Below are positions 10,091-19,080 of a stretch of DNA of 64,000 bases, in pieces. The translations under genes were made by a program, and so were the position numbers. The stretch is taken from positions 4,898,001 to 4,962,000 of the forward strand of contig NZ_CP092364.2 of the NCBI RefSeq assembly GCF_022370755.2, in the 5' to 3' direction. The notes beneath the pieces are model-generated. The model did no database searches, had not been told where the DNA came from, and saw only the letters and a program-made list of their open reading frames with translations. Numbering within the stretch: position 1 is the first letter of the stretch; the number at the start of each line of letters is the position of its first letter. The stretch comes from Mycolicibacterium goodii. Its GTDB lineage: Bacteria; Actinomycetota; Actinomycetes; Mycobacteriales; Mycobacteriaceae.

Positions 10091-11598
10091 TGGAACTGCA
10101 ATATCTAAACAAGGCGGAATTGATAGGCGTTGCCGGCGGGGATCCGTGGCAATTAAACGAGACCATTCAAAGCGGTGCGCCCGGAGAAATCAGCGACTTG
10201 GCATCGGCTTTCTACAAGGCTGGCGCATGCGCTGGAAGCACCGTTGAAGAGTTCAACGCTGCGAAACAACGTTTCGAATCAGCCTGGGACCGGGAGGACT
10301 CGGGACATCCGATCAACGACTCAGCCGAAGTTCAACGAGCGACGCAGAAGCTACATTTGACCTGGGAGCAACTTGGCAGAATTTCTGTTGATCTTCAGAA
10401 TATTGCCGCCAGCCTAGCCGAAGCGCAGAGTGGCGGAGCAACGTCTATCAACAATCTTGAGGCAACGCTCCAAACGATCGACGATCAAATATCGTCGGTA
10501 GTTGCCACAGCAGAAGCAACCGGACAAACTACGGATTGGTCCGAACTAAAAGAACGGGCCATTGAACAAACGCGGTCCGCACTTCATGAGATACAGGGAA
10601 TTCGAGACAGCTACTCCGAACAGCTTCACACGTCCCAGCTCGAGATGGCAGCCGAAGGTTACAGGCCCGAAGCCACAGAAGGCGCGGACGGGGAAGGCGG
10701 CTTGACGCCTAGCGAACTAGGGCAAAAGGACGCGGATCGCTATTCCGCCACCCAGCGCGCCGCAGATCAGGCGTTGGTTGACTCACCCGGACCTCCTACG
10801 CCCGAGAAGGAAGCGGCGGCCGGACGGCTTCGGGACTACGGTATCGTTACAGATCCGAACGCCTCCCCTGAGGCGAGCCGGCTCGCTGGAGAACGATTGA
10901 ACGATTTCTTCACCGCGCAGATGGTCGGGCCGTTGGCGAGAGATCCCATCCTCGGACGCGACGCCCGGGAACGAGCCAGTGACCGTCTCCAGCTGCAATC
11001 ACAGCTCGAGAATGGTTTCGGCCCCTTGCCGCCAATGTCGCCAGACGCTGCAACTGCTCTACTTGACAGCGCAGAAGCCCAAGCTCGACAGCTAGCAATT
11101 AGCCAAGCTGTCGAATCCCTTACCCGGGCGGGTATGTCGCCCGAGGGTGCGCAGTCAGTCGTAGCCGAGCTCGCAAGTGGGGTTCACTGGAACCAAATCC
11201 TCGAAGTGAACGGCCAGTTGGCCGGTGGAGCCGGAGCAGGTGCACAGGTACTAGACAAGACGCTGCCTGCGGGCGGCCATTACAAGCCTGACGTGCTGAC
11301 GGCGAAGGATGCAGGGATCCTCGGCGATGTAGGCAAGCGACTCGGTTGGGCAGGCACCGCCGTCGAAGTATTCGACCTTGGCTACGACTTGAGTCAAGGT
11401 GCTGCACCCGGCCAGCGGATCGGGGAGTTCATTGGTAGCACGGGCGGCGGAGCGCTTGGGACGATTGGTGCCGCCGCACTCGCCGGTTCTGTGTTCGGGC
11501 CAGGCGGTACATTTGTGGCCGCTGTGGCTGCCAGCATTGCGCTCTCCGAGGGCGGTAAGCAATTAGGAGGGTGGATTGGAAGCCAGTTCGACAAGTAG
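10090..11598 (+). CDS. Candidate type VII secreted effector with hydrophobic C-terminal toxin-like domain
   Basis: A 502-residue protein of unknown family. Residues 1-190 are helical and resemble EspA/WXG-type N-terminal secretion domains (SDLASAFYKAGACAGSTVEEF, ESAWDREDSGHP, LTWEQLGRISVDLQNIAASLAEA). The middle (about 200-330) is acidic and proline-containing. The last 90 residues (about 415-500) are a glycine-rich hydrophobic hairpin (IGEFIGSTGGGALGTIGAAA, then FGPGGTFVAAVAASIAL) that looks membrane-inserting. It sits between an EspC-like gene and a three-TM protein, the usual order of secretion partner, toxin and immunity. A pore-forming effector is inference. Atypical codon use suggests horizontal gain. 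Confidence 0.5.
   Translation: MELQYLNKAELIGVAGGDPWQLNETIQSGAPGEISDLASAFYKAGACAGSTVEEFNAAKQRFESAWDREDSGHPINDSAEVQRATQKLHLTWEQLGRISVDLQNIAASLAEAQSGGATSINNLEATLQTIDDQISSVVATAEATGQTTDWSELKERAIEQTRSALHEIQGIRDSYSEQLHTSQLEMAAEGYRPEATEGADGEGGLTPSELGQKDADRYSATQRAADQALVDSPGPPTPEKEAAAGRLRDYGIVTDPNASPEASRLAGERLNDFFTAQMVGPLARDPILGRDARERASDRLQLQSQLENGFGPLPPMSPDAATALLDSAEAQARQLAISQAVESLTRAGMSPEGAQSVVAELASGVHWNQILEVNGQLAGGAGAGAQVLDKTLPAGGHYKPDVLTAKDAGILGDVGKRLGWAGTAVEVFDLGYDLSQGAAPGQRIGEFIGSTGGGALGTIGAAALAGSVFGPGGTFVAAVAASIALSEGGKQLGGWIGSQFDK
11565..11570 (+). promoter_or_regulatory. Perfect AGGAGG ribosome-binding site deciding a TTG start
   Basis: AGGAGG lies inside the 3' end of the effector gene, 5 bases before a TTG at 11576. 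It supports that overlapping TTG as the true start of the membrane gene, ensuring immunity protein synthesis coupled to the effector. Confidence 0.6.
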
Positions 11599-11899
11599 TG
11601 CCGCTTCAGCGGTTGCGACTGTATTTCTCGTCGCCGGTGCGGCGGTCCTCTTCGTCGGGGTCGTCTCGTTGTTCTTGGCCAAGGACAAACAGCTCGAGCG
11701 TCGTCTGTATTGGGCGACGGCTGCGGTCGGAGGACTGCTCGTCTCACTCGCCGCCCTCCACATGGGGTGGGCCACCGTAGCCGCCTCGTATCTCGCGATC
11801 CTCTTCGTCACTGCGCTGTATGCATTCTTGCGCACGGACTACCTGAAGATCGGGTCACGGATCTACTCCGCGTGGGACCTCATCGGTAGGTCGAAGTAG
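11576..11899 (+). CDS. Small membrane protein, probable immunity protein for the upstream effector
   Basis: A 107-residue protein with three to four hydrophobic segments (AVATVFLVAGAAVLFVGVVS, LYWATAAVGGLLVSLAALHM, TVAASYLAILFVTALYAFL). Short charged loops separate them, and the tail ends FLRTDYLKIGSRIYSAWDLIGRSK. It starts at a TTG overlapping the effector stop by 23 bases and is preceded by AGGAGG. Immunity to membrane-active toxins is commonly a small multi-pass protein made from the next gene. That context, not homology, is the basis for the call. It converges with the unrelated gene ending at 11917. Confidence 0.5.
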   Translation: MEASSTSSAASAVATVFLVAGAAVLFVGVVSLFLAKDKQLERRLYWATAAVGGLLVSLAALHMGWATVAASYLAILFVTALYAFLRTDYLKIGSRIYSAWDLIGRSK

Positions 11900-11916
11900 T
11901 CTGAAACAGTCGCGCC

Positions 11917-12762
11917 TCAACGAGACCGGCGCAACCCACCGAGCATCGCGACAACCACGCCGAGCACCACGAGACCGCCACCGGCGGCCAAAGTCAGGTT
12001 GAGCCATTGATGCAGGCTGTCGACGCCGTGGCCGACCATGGCGTCGGCGATCTGGCGGATGTCGCCGCTGGTGTGGTTGAGCGCGTCGTTGAGGTAGCGG
12101 CGCGCGATCTCTAACCCGGCCCAGCCGGCCGCACCGACCAGCAGAGCGGAAATACCCAAGGCGGCAAGGGTTTTACCGCGCGACCGCGCGGTGGCCAACG
12201 TCAGCAGGGCGAACACACCGGCGAGAACCGTCGTTCCGACGCTAACCCATGGGCCCCACGTGGCCAGCGGCCGCAACCTGCCGGGCTCCAACCCGGCCGG
12301 CGGCGACGAGGCGATCGGCACCGTGAGTGTCTGCGGCACTTCCACATCGAAGTTCGACAGGGTGTTCTGGAAGGACGAGTCGGCGAGCATGGGCGCCAGG
12401 TCGATCACCCAGCTGCCGGTATCGTCGCGCCGGATGCGGTCGGTGAACAACCAGGTGTGCGCGATCTCGTTCGCGCGCGCGAACTGGCCGGGGAAATCCT
12501 CACCGGCGGTGTAGGCGTTGGCGATACCACGCACCATGTCGACGTCGACCTCGCCGCCGTTGTCACGCACGAGTGCCGTCACCTGCGTCGTGAGTTCACC
12601 GGCGACAGCCTTTTGCAGTTGCGGGTCCTTGGCGGCGGCCTCGGCGAACGACGAATAACCCGCCGCGTCGATGACGTTCTTCTGCGCCCACAAGCCGGGC
12701 ACCGCAGCCGCGAGCAGTACCGTCGTCAGCAGCCACAGGAACAGCGTCGTCAGGAAACGCAC
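11917..12762 (-). CDS. Conserved membrane protein, function unknown
   Basis: A 281-residue protein with an N-terminal hydrophobic anchor (FLTTLFLWLLTTVLLAAAVPGLWA). A large extracytoplasmic domain follows (about 28-165), containing FAEAAAKDPQLQKAVAGELTTQ and WVIDLAPMLADSSFQNTL. Three further TM helices lie at about 168-187, 197-216 and 250-275, with a basic tail LGGLRRSR. The layout suits a sensor or envelope-assembly factor, but no known family is recognised. It starts at a GTG at 12762, 30 bases after the PPK2 stop on the same strand, so the two probably share a transcript. Confidence 0.7.
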   Translation of the reverse strand: MRFLTTLFLWLLTTVLLAAAVPGLWAQKNVIDAAGYSSFAEAAAKDPQLQKAVAGELTTQVTALVRDNGGEVDVDMVRGIANAYTAGEDFPGQFARANEIAHTWLFTDRIRRDDTGSWVIDLAPMLADSSFQNTLSNFDVEVPQTLTVPIASSPPAGLEPGRLRPLATWGPWVSVGTTVLAGVFALLTLATARSRGKTLAALGISALLVGAAGWAGLEIARRYLNDALNHTSGDIRQIADAMVGHGVDSLHQWLNLTLAAGGGLVVLGVVVAMLGGLRRSR

Positions 12763-12792
12763 GCCGCCCTCCTCTTCGGGGCGGCGCTCGGC

Positions 12793-13644
12793 TCAGTCCG
12801 AGAGGGCACGCCCCACGATCAGCGGATCGGCCTGGCCGACCACGTCATGGTCCTTGTTGTCGTAGTCGAACTTACCGAGCACGTAGCGCATGGCATTGAT
12901 GCGGGCGCGCTTCTTGTCGTTGCTCTTCACCACGGTCCACGGCGCGATCTCGGTGTCCGTCCAGGCGAACATGTCCTCTTTGGCTGCGGTGTAGTCGTCC
13001 CATTTGTCGAGGGAGGCCAGGTCGGTGGGTGACAGCTTCCACTGCCGGACGGGATCGACCTGGCGGATCGTGAACCGCGTGAGTTGTTCGGATCGGGTGA
13101 CCGAGAACCACAGCTTGGTCAGGCTGATGCCGTCGTTGACCAGCATCTGTTCGAACAGCGGAGCCTGCCGGATGAATTCGGCGTGCTGCTTGGGTGTGCA
13201 GTAGCCCATCACGCGTTCGACACCGGCGCGGTTGTACCAGGAGCGGTCGAAAAGCACGATCTCACCCGCGGCGGGCAGATGTTGGACGTAGCGCTGGAAG
13301 TACCACTGCGTGCGTTCGCGCTCGGTGGGTTTCTCGAGGGCGACGACCCGCGCTCCGCGTGGGTTGAGGTGCTCCATGAAGCGTTTGATGGTGCCGCCTT
13401 TGCCCGCGGCGTCGCGGCCCTCGAACACGATCACGTGCCGATGCCCGTGGGCCTGGCTCCACTTCTGCAACTTGAGCAGTTCGATCTGCAGCAGTCGCTT
13501 CTGCTCCTCGTACTCCGCGCGGTGCATGCGCTCGTCGTACGGGTAGCCCTCGCGCCAGGTGTCGACGACCTCGCCGCCGGGGAGCAGCAGTTCGGGATCG
13601 TCATCGTCGTCGTCACGGACCGCATATCCGGTGGAGTCCAGCAT
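12793..13644 (-). CDS. ppk2: Polyphosphate kinase 2
   Basis: A 283-residue class I PPK2, which uses polyphosphate to phosphorylate nucleoside diphosphates (mainly GDP to GTP) or the reverse. The Walker A loop EGRDAAGKGGT lies at 75-85, the lid-region RERTQWYFQRYVQHLP follows, and the Walker B-type FDRSWYNRAGVE is at 132-143. The acidic N-terminus (DDDDDDPELLLPGG) is typical of mycobacterial forms. A GTG at 13647 could add one residue. It is likely an operon with the membrane gene downstream. In M. smegmatis ppk2 lies near groEL2, consistent with this placement. Confidence 0.93.
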   Translation of the reverse strand: MLDSTGYAVRDDDDDDPELLLPGGEVVDTWREGYPYDERMHRAEYEEQKRLLQIELLKLQKWSQAHGHRHVIVFEGRDAAGKGGTIKRFMEHLNPRGARVVALEKPTERERTQWYFQRYVQHLPAAGEIVLFDRSWYNRAGVERVMGYCTPKQHAEFIRQAPLFEQMLVNDGISLTKLWFSVTRSEQLTRFTIRQVDPVRQWKLSPTDLASLDKWDDYTAAKEDMFAWTDTEIAPWTVVKSNDKKRARINAMRYVLGKFDYDNKDHDVVGQADPLIVGRALSD

Positions 13645-13705
13645 CACCGGCCGAAAATAACGAGGCCGGCGAACGCGAGGGTGACGACGACGTGAACGGA
13701 CGGCG

Positions 13706-14305
13706 TCAGAATCCTGGGCTGATGCCGTCGCGCGCGGGATCGTGGTGCGCTACGAGTTCGGCCGCCCACGACAGCCTGGGCGCCTTGTGCGGATTGGCGA
13801 GCGCCTGTTGTACGACGAGGGATTCCAGGGTCTGCTCAAGCCGGTGCCGCGGAAGCTCTGCCTCCGCGGCGGCAACGGCCTCCGCGTAGGACTTCCGGAG
13901 CTCGGGCGGCCCGAATTCGATGAGCACCCCGGTGCGCAGGTAGTGCGGAACGGCACCGCGACGCTCGGGGATGCCGGGTGTGGTGTGCAGGGCGATGGCC
14001 TGCCAGACCGCGTCGACCGCGTCGGCGTCGAAGCCCCGGTCGGAGAGAAACTCAGCAGCGGCGTCGGCGCCCTCGATTTCGAAGCGGGCCGGCCCGTTGT
14101 ACTCATCGGCGGTGCCAGAATCGTGGAAAAGCGCTGCGACACAGAACGTTTCGAGGTCCAGATCGGTTTCCCCGTCACGGCGTGCCGCCTCGGCGCCGAG
14201 CAGGTAGGTACGGACGCTGTGGTTGTAGATCTGTGGATGCACGAGTGCGCGAACATGCACCGCGGCGTCGCGCACGGTCTTGGTGTCGGGCAGCGTGAAC
14301 GTCAC
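13706..14305 (-). CDS. HD-domain hydrolase (cyanamide hydratase-like)
   Basis: A 199-residue HD-superfamily protein. The metal-binding motif is visible as YNHSVRTYLLGAEAARR, the doublet in VAALFHDSGTAD, and IALHTTPGIPERRG. These residues are arranged as in plant/fungal cyanamide hydratase-like HD proteins that bacteria often carry. The substrate is unknown. It starts at a GTG at 14305 and is followed by a 13-bp hairpin on its upstream side that belongs to the aldehyde dehydrogenase gene. No operon partner is evident. Confidence 0.8.
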   Translation of the reverse strand: MTFTLPDTKTVRDAAVHVRALVHPQIYNHSVRTYLLGAEAARRDGETDLDLETFCVAALFHDSGTADEYNGPARFEIEGADAAAEFLSDRGFDADAVDAVWQAIALHTTPGIPERRGAVPHYLRTGVLIEFGPPELRKSYAEAVAAAEAELPRHRLEQTLESLVVQQALANPHKAPRLSWAAELVAHHDPARDGISPGF

Positions 14306-14326
14306 GCGTTCACGCTAGACGCGCCC

Positions 14327-14363
14327 CGCCGATCGGCGTACCGATTTGGCACGCCGATCGGCG
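14327..14363 (-). terminator. Hairpin terminator after the succinate-semialdehyde-type dehydrogenase
   Basis: CGCCGATCGGCGT (14327-14339) and ACGCCGATCGGCG (14351-14363) are perfect complements with an 11-base loop. It lies 10 bases beyond the stop of the ALDH gene on the minus strand and before the HD-protein start. No T-tract is present. Confidence 0.6.
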
Positions 14364-14373
14364 CTGCGCGGCG

Positions 14374-15903
14374 CTACTTCGCGACGCGGCGCGGCCGGGC
14401 CAGCGCCAGCTTGGTCATCAGCCGGTTCATGCGGGCCAGCGCCTTGTGCGAGTTGTTGTAGTAGGTGCCGCCCGCGCCCACGCTGGTGCGCGGCACGACG
14501 ACGGTCTCCTGCTTGCAGAACTTGCGCACACCGTCGACGCCGCCGAACCGCGCGCCGATGCCCGAGGTTTTCCAACCGCCCATGGGCGCGGTCGTGCACA
14601 TCAGGTTGGAGATGACGTCGTTGACGTTGACAGCACCGCAATCAAGCTGCAGCGCAATCTTCTTCGCGCGCTCGACGTCCTTGGAGAACACCGAGGCGCT
14701 CAGACCGTAGGGGCTGTCGTTGGCCAGGCGGATGGCCTCCTTGACCGACGACACCTTCATGATCGGCAGCGTCGGGCCGAACGTCTCCTCGGTCATGCAC
14801 TTCATCGAGTGGTCGACGTCGACGAGCACGGTCGGCGGATAGAAGCTGCCGCCCCCTTCGGGACGCTTGCCGCCGGTGAGCGCCTTGGCGCCCGCCGCGA
14901 TGGCCTCCTTGACGTGGCGGTCGGTGATGTCGACCTGGCCGGCGTCGATCTGCGAACCGAAGTCGTAGCCCTCGCCGGTACCCATCTTGAGGTTCTCCAC
15001 GGCGCGCACCGTGGCGGCGACGAACTGGTCGTAGACCGATTCGAGCACGTAGACCCGCTCGACCGACACGCAGGTCTGGCCCGCGTTGAACATGGCGCCC
15101 CACACCGCGGCGTTGGCCGCCAGGTCGATGTCGGCGTCCTCGAGCACGATCATCGGGTCCTTGCCGCCGAGTTCGAGGCTCACCGGTGTCAGCCGCCGCG
15201 CGGCGCGTTCCATCACCTTGGCGCCGGTGGCGCTGGAACCGGTGAACTGGATGTAGTCGGAGTTGTCGATCACGGCCTCCGACACCGCGCGGGCGCCCTG
15301 CGCGAGCGCGAACACCTCGGGCGCACCCGAGTCGAGCCATCCGCGGAGCAGCACCTCAGCGGTGAGCGGCGTGCGCTCGGACGGCTTGAGCAGCACCGAG
15401 CAGCCTGCGGCCAGTGCGCCGATCGCGTCCATCATGGCGTTGGCGACCGGGTAGTTCCACGGCGCGATGATGCCGACGACAGCGCGCGGCCGGTAGTGCA
15501 CCTCGATCTTCTTGATCGACAAGAACGGCAGCGGCGCTGGACGCTTCTCGGGCGCCATCGCCTGCTCCACCGTCTTGATGTAGTACGACAGGATCATCAG
15601 CAGCAGCGGCACCTCTTGTGCGGCGTCCACTGCCGACTTGCCGGTTTCGGCGATCAGCAGCTTCTCGATCTCGCCGCGGTGCTCACCCAGCCACACGGCG
15701 TAGCGGGCCAGCACCTTGGCCCGGCCCTTCGGGCCGCGGGCCTCCCATTCCTTCTGCGCATCGCGTAGACCGGCGGCAATGCGCGGCACATCGGCCGGAT
15801 CGGTCCAACGCACCTCGCCGGCGACGGCGCCGGTCGCGGGGTTGTGAATGGTGCCGGTACCCGTGTACGGGTTCGGCAGATCAACTTCAGGCGTCGCTGT
15901 CAT
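14374..15903 (-). CDS. Aldehyde dehydrogenase, succinate-semialdehyde dehydrogenase type
   Basis: A 509-residue NAD(P)-dependent ALDH resembling mycobacterial GabD2-type enzymes. It shows VVGIIAPWNYPV, LELGGKDPMIVLEDAD with the general-base Glu, the nucleophile Cys in NAGQTCVSVERVYV, EETFGPTLPIMKV, and a C-terminal GGWKTSGIGARFGGVDGVRKFC. The ATG at 15903 (MTATPEVDLPNPYTG) is preferred over the longer frame from 15954, which would overlap the PAP2 gene. A TATGTTAAT sequence just upstream may be its -10 with a very short leader. Substrate specificity cannot be set from sequence. Confidence 0.85.
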   Translation of the reverse strand: MTATPEVDLPNPYTGTGTIHNPATGAVAGEVRWTDPADVPRIAAGLRDAQKEWEARGPKGRAKVLARYAVWLGEHRGEIEKLLIAETGKSAVDAAQEVPLLLMILSYYIKTVEQAMAPEKRPAPLPFLSIKKIEVHYRPRAVVGIIAPWNYPVANAMMDAIGALAAGCSVLLKPSERTPLTAEVLLRGWLDSGAPEVFALAQGARAVSEAVIDNSDYIQFTGSSATGAKVMERAARRLTPVSLELGGKDPMIVLEDADIDLAANAAVWGAMFNAGQTCVSVERVYVLESVYDQFVAATVRAVENLKMGTGEGYDFGSQIDAGQVDITDRHVKEAIAAGAKALTGGKRPEGGGSFYPPTVLVDVDHSMKCMTEETFGPTLPIMKVSSVKEAIRLANDSPYGLSASVFSKDVERAKKIALQLDCGAVNVNDVISNLMCTTAPMGGWKTSGIGARFGGVDGVRKFCKQETVVVPRTSVGAGGTYYNNSHKALARMNRLMTKLALARPRRVAK

Positions 15904-15917
15904 GGGCCCTATGTTAA

Positions 15918-16478
15918 TCACGGTTTGTGACCCACGTCGCAGCGGGGTTGACACCTGTCAAGAACAACTACGGCTACGCCGACCACCGACGTGGCCAGCA
16001 ATGCCGCGCCCACGGTGTCGGTGAAGTAGTGATAGGTGATGGCCTGGCCGAACATGCCGAGCGCACCGAGCAGCGCCGCGGTCGCCACGGCCCACAACGT
16101 GAAGCCCGCCGCCACCACCAGCAAGCACAACGTGACCACCAGAAAGGTCGTGTGCCCGCTCGGATACGCCAACCCGTCACCCTTGTACCGGCCGAAGAGC
16201 CGTTTGAGCGCCTGCGCGAGCAGCACGGCCACCGGTGGGCTCAGAACGGCCGCCAAGGCGAACCACCGCTGCCTGCGGTACAGCGCCACCGCAATCACCG
16301 CGAACAACACGCCCGCGACCAACCATGGTTCGGTGAACCACAGAAACGCCCTGCGGTGCGGTCCCAGATCACGGCCGAGGTGACCGAACCAGGTGTCGAT
16401 CGGGGTGGACCCATGACGGACCGCCCCACCGAGCAACACCATGGCGGCCAGCCCGACCGGCGGCCACCACCGCGTCAC
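15918..16478 (-). CDS. PAP2-family membrane phosphatase
   Basis: A 186-residue membrane protein with about five TM segments and the PAP2 phosphatase signature in three pieces. These are [11 protein letters not shown] (a variant of KxxxxxxRP), the PSGH in [11 protein letters not shown], and the distal [15 protein letters not shown] with the catalytic His. Members dephosphorylate phosphatidate, undecaprenyl pyrophosphate or polyprenyl phosphates at the membrane outer face. The first motif and the Arg of the third deviate from consensus, so activity should be treated as probable only. The GTG start overlaps the stop of the DinB-like gene by four bases (GTGA), so the two are translationally coupled. 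Confidence 0.8.
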   Translation of the reverse strand: MTRWWPPVGLAAMVLLGGAVRHGSTPIDTWFGHLGRDLGPHRRAFLWFTEPWLVAGVLFAVIAVALYRRQRWFALAAVLSPPVAVLLAQALKRLFGRYKGDGLAYPSGHTTFLVVTLCLLVVAAGFTLWAVATAALLGALGMFGQAITYHYFTDTVGAALLATSVVGVAVVVLDRCQPRCDVGHKP

Positions 16479-17026
16479 CGCGGAATGATGCCGCGCAGGT
16501 AGGCGGCCTGACCCAGGTGCTGTGCACAGTCGTCGATGATGCTCACCAGTCGGGCGCTCGCGGTGACGGGCGGATTCCAGTTCGTGTCGACCACCCGCTC
16601 CATCTCCTCGGGTGTCACGGTCGCGATGTACTCCAGGGTCACCTTGTGCACGGCGTGGTAGTAGCCGGCCAGGAGTTCGGCCGGGGCCTGCACCTTCGCG
16701 ACCTCTTCGGGGCTGTGCCCGTAGCCGATGTCGTTGGGCGGCAGACCGAGATCGAACCGGTCGACCCAGCCGTCACGGGTCCAGACCTGCTCGACGCCCG
16801 CGATGTCACACAGCTGCAGATCCTGGCAGCGGGCGCTGTGCCACAGCAGCCACGCGATGCTGTTGGCCTCCGGTGTCGGCCGGTAGGACGACACCTCCTC
16901 GGTCAGCCCGTCGGTGAGATCGTCGACGTGCTCGATGAGTCGGGTGAACGCATCACGCAGCAGTTCTCGGACTGCCGCGGACTCGTTGAGGGAGTTCGCC
17001 TTCGTGCCGGGGTCAGGAACGGTCAT
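16475..17026 (-). CDS. DinB/mycothiol-dependent maleylpyruvate isomerase-like (DUF664) protein
   Basis: A 183-residue four-helix DinB-superfamily protein. The three His ligands are suggested by [26 protein letters not shown], and [19 protein letters not shown]. This family includes mycothiol-dependent transferases and isomerases in actinobacteria; its substrate is unknown. The ATG at 17026 ([11 protein letters not shown]) is chosen because the longer frame runs antisense through the kinase gene. It is divergent from the kinase with 54 bases between starts and forms an operon with the PAP2 gene. Confidence 0.8.
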   Translation of the reverse strand: MTVPDPGTKANSLNESAAVRELLRDAFTRLIEHVDDLTDGLTEEVSSYRPTPEANSIAWLLWHSARCQDLQLCDIAGVEQVWTRDGWVDRFDLGLPPNDIGYGHSPEEVAKVQAPAELLAGYYHAVHKVTLEYIATVTPEEMERVVDTNWNPPVTASARLVSIIDDCAQHLGQAAYLRGIIPR

Positions 17027-17080
17027 GATGCCGACGCTACTCGCGGCGCGCATCGCGGGGGCGCGGTTACTATCACGGCC

Positions 17081-18568
17081 ATGCCGTTGAACACCGGCGA
17101 CGTGTTCGCCGGGTACACGATTGCGCGGCTGCTCGGCACCGGTGGAATGGGCGAGGTCTATCTGGCCCGGCATCCCCGCCTGCCGCGGCAGGACGCGCTG
17201 AAGATCCTGCCCGCATCGCTGACCGGCGATGCGCAGTACCGCCTGCGGTTCAACCGCGAGGCCGACATCGCCTCCGGGCTGTGGCATCCGCACATCGTGG
17301 GTCTGCACGATCGCGGCGAGGCCGACGGACAGCTGTGGATCGCCATGGACTACGTCGACGGCACCGATGCCGCACGACTGGTCCGCGATCACCACCCGAC
17401 GGGGCTGCCACCCGGCACCGCGGTCGAGATCATCACCGCGATCGCCGAGGCGCTCGACTACGCCCACGCCCGTGGCCTGTTGCACCGGGACGTCAAGCCC
17501 GCCAACATCCTGCTTACCGACCCCTCCGCCGCGCGCCGCCGGATCCTGCTGGCCGACTTCGGTGTTGCCCGTCGCGTCGACGACATCAGCGGTCTGACGG
17601 CGACGAACATGGCCGTCGGTTCCATGGCGTACTCGGCACCCGAACAACTGCTGGGGCAGGACCTCGACGGCCGTGCCGACCAGTACGCCCTGGCCGCCAG
17701 CGCGTTTCATCTGTTGGCGGGACGGTCGCCGTTCCACCACTCCAACGCCGCCGTCGTCATCAGCAAGCATCTGTCCGAACCGCCTCCGCGCCTCGGTGAT
17801 TCGCGTCCGGACCTGGCGCGGCTCAACGATGTGCTGGTCAAGGGGCTGGCCAAGGACCCCAACGCGCGCTACGCGACGTGCGGCGAGTTCGCGGCGGCGC
17901 TCACCGCGGCCGCGCGCCCGCCGGCACCGCAGGCCCCTCCCCCGCCCGACCGTGCGCGGCCGCCGGTGGTGACGACGCAGCAGGCTCAGCCGTTACGGCA
18001 CAGCGGCCCGGCTCAGTTCTCCATGCCGGTGCCGGCACCCGCTGGCCCGCCCCGCGGCTTGCAGCCGCGTCCTCGGCAGAAGCGCAGTCGCGCAACACTT
18101 CTCGTTCCTGCACTGCTGGCGGTGTTGTTTCTGGGCGCCACAGCGTTCGCGGTCGCCCAGTTCGCCCGCAGCGCCGCGTCGGCCGACGCGGCCCCGCAGT
18201 GGCAGCCGTACGTCGACACCGCGAAGACGTTCGCGCACAACCTGGTGACGGTCAACGCCGACACCGTCGACGCCGACGTACAACTCGTGCTCGACGGCGC
18301 GACCGGCGAGTTCCGCGACGGCCTGGTCCGGGGTGCGGCGAAGATGAAGAAGGACACTGCCGACGAAGGCAAGCACACCGAGGCAGAGGTGACCGGCGCA
18401 GGCATCGAGTCGTTCACCTCTGACGAGGCACTGGTACTGGTCAGTCTCACCACCAAGACCACGTACAACACGCACGAACCGCGGCAGGACGCGCTGCAAC
18501 GGCTCGCGGTGACCGTCGTCGACACCGGCGGCACGTACAAGGTGTCGAAGCTGGAGTTCGTCGACTGA
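17081..18568 (+). CDS. Membrane-anchored Ser/Thr protein kinase with extracytoplasmic sensor domain
   Basis: A 495-residue Pkn-type kinase. The kinase domain (about 12-275) shows the Gly loop [14 protein letters not shown], Lys41 in DALKIL, the catalytic loop HRDVKPANI (D137), the DFG in LADFGVARR, and APEQ. A proline-rich linker (about 280-335) follows, then one TM helix near 340-361. The outer domain of about 130 residues resembles Mce-associated/NTF2-like domains ([23 protein letters not shown]). It lacks PASTA repeats, so it is not PknB. The next gene starts within its stop codon and encodes a similar outer domain without a kinase, implying they work together. Confidence 0.88.
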   Translation: MPLNTGDVFAGYTIARLLGTGGMGEVYLARHPRLPRQDALKILPASLTGDAQYRLRFNREADIASGLWHPHIVGLHDRGEADGQLWIAMDYVDGTDAARLVRDHHPTGLPPGTAVEIITAIAEALDYAHARGLLHRDVKPANILLTDPSAARRRILLADFGVARRVDDISGLTATNMAVGSMAYSAPEQLLGQDLDGRADQYALAASAFHLLAGRSPFHHSNAAVVISKHLSEPPPRLGDSRPDLARLNDVLVKGLAKDPNARYATCGEFAAALTAAARPPAPQAPPPPDRARPPVVTTQQAQPLRHSGPAQFSMPVPAPAGPPRGLQPRPRQKRSRATLLVPALLAVLFLGATAFAVAQFARSAASADAAPQWQPYVDTAKTFAHNLVTVNADTVDADVQLVLDGATGEFRDGLVRGAAKMKKDTADEGKHTEAEVTGAGIESFTSDEALVLVSLTTKTTYNTHEPRQDALQRLAVTVVDTGGTYKVSKLEFVD

Positions 18569-19071
18569 TGCGGCGCGGCGCTGGTTGGTGGGTGATGGTG
18601 GCGGCCCTTGCGCTCGGCACGATGGTCGCACTCGGCCTGGGGATGTGGCAGCTGTCGGAGAAGAACCGTCCCGCACCGGTTCTGGTGGCCGACGAGGCCC
18701 AGGCCCGCGACGAGGTCATGCAGTTCGTCTCGCAAAATCTGGAGAAGCTGCTCAGTTACACACCGAGGACCGACGACGCCGACGTCGCGGACATGGCGTC
18801 GGTGCTGTCCGGCACGGCCGCCGACGCCTACCGCGACGACATGCGCACCAAACTGGCGGTCGCGCGGACCAACGGCGTGACCCAGACGTCCACCGTCCGG
18901 CAGGCCGCGGTGGAGAGCCTGACCGACGACACGGCCGAGGTGCTGGCGTTCGTCGATCAGACGGTCGCGTCGACGGGCAACCAGACCCGGTCGCAGTCCG
19001 GGTACGCGATGCGGGTCACGCTGCGGAAATCCGACGATGCGTGGACGATCGACAATCTCGAGCCCCTGTAG
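18568..19071 (+). CDS. Mce-associated-like membrane protein, kinase partner
   Basis: A 167-residue protein with one N-terminal TM (WWVMVAALALGTMVALGLGMW). The extracytoplasmic domain (ARDEVMQFVSQNLEKLLSYTPRTDDADVADM, then SGYAMRVTLRKSDDAWTIDNLEPL) has the same pattern as the kinase outer domain and Mce-associated proteins. Its ATG overlaps the kinase TGA by one base (TGATG). I infer a co-receptor or substrate of the kinase. No known function is documented that I recognise. Confidence 0.75.
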   Translation: MRRGAGWWVMVAALALGTMVALGLGMWQLSEKNRPAPVLVADEAQARDEVMQFVSQNLEKLLSYTPRTDDADVADMASVLSGTAADAYRDDMRTKLAVARTNGVTQTSTVRQAAVESLTDDTAEVLAFVDQTVASTGNQTRSQSGYAMRVTLRKSDDAWTIDNLEPL

Positions 19072-19080
19072 GGCACGGGA

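Noticed and set aside
16475..17770. 431-residue version of the DinB-like protein
   Set aside because: The N-terminal part lies antisense to the kinase gene and has no family content.
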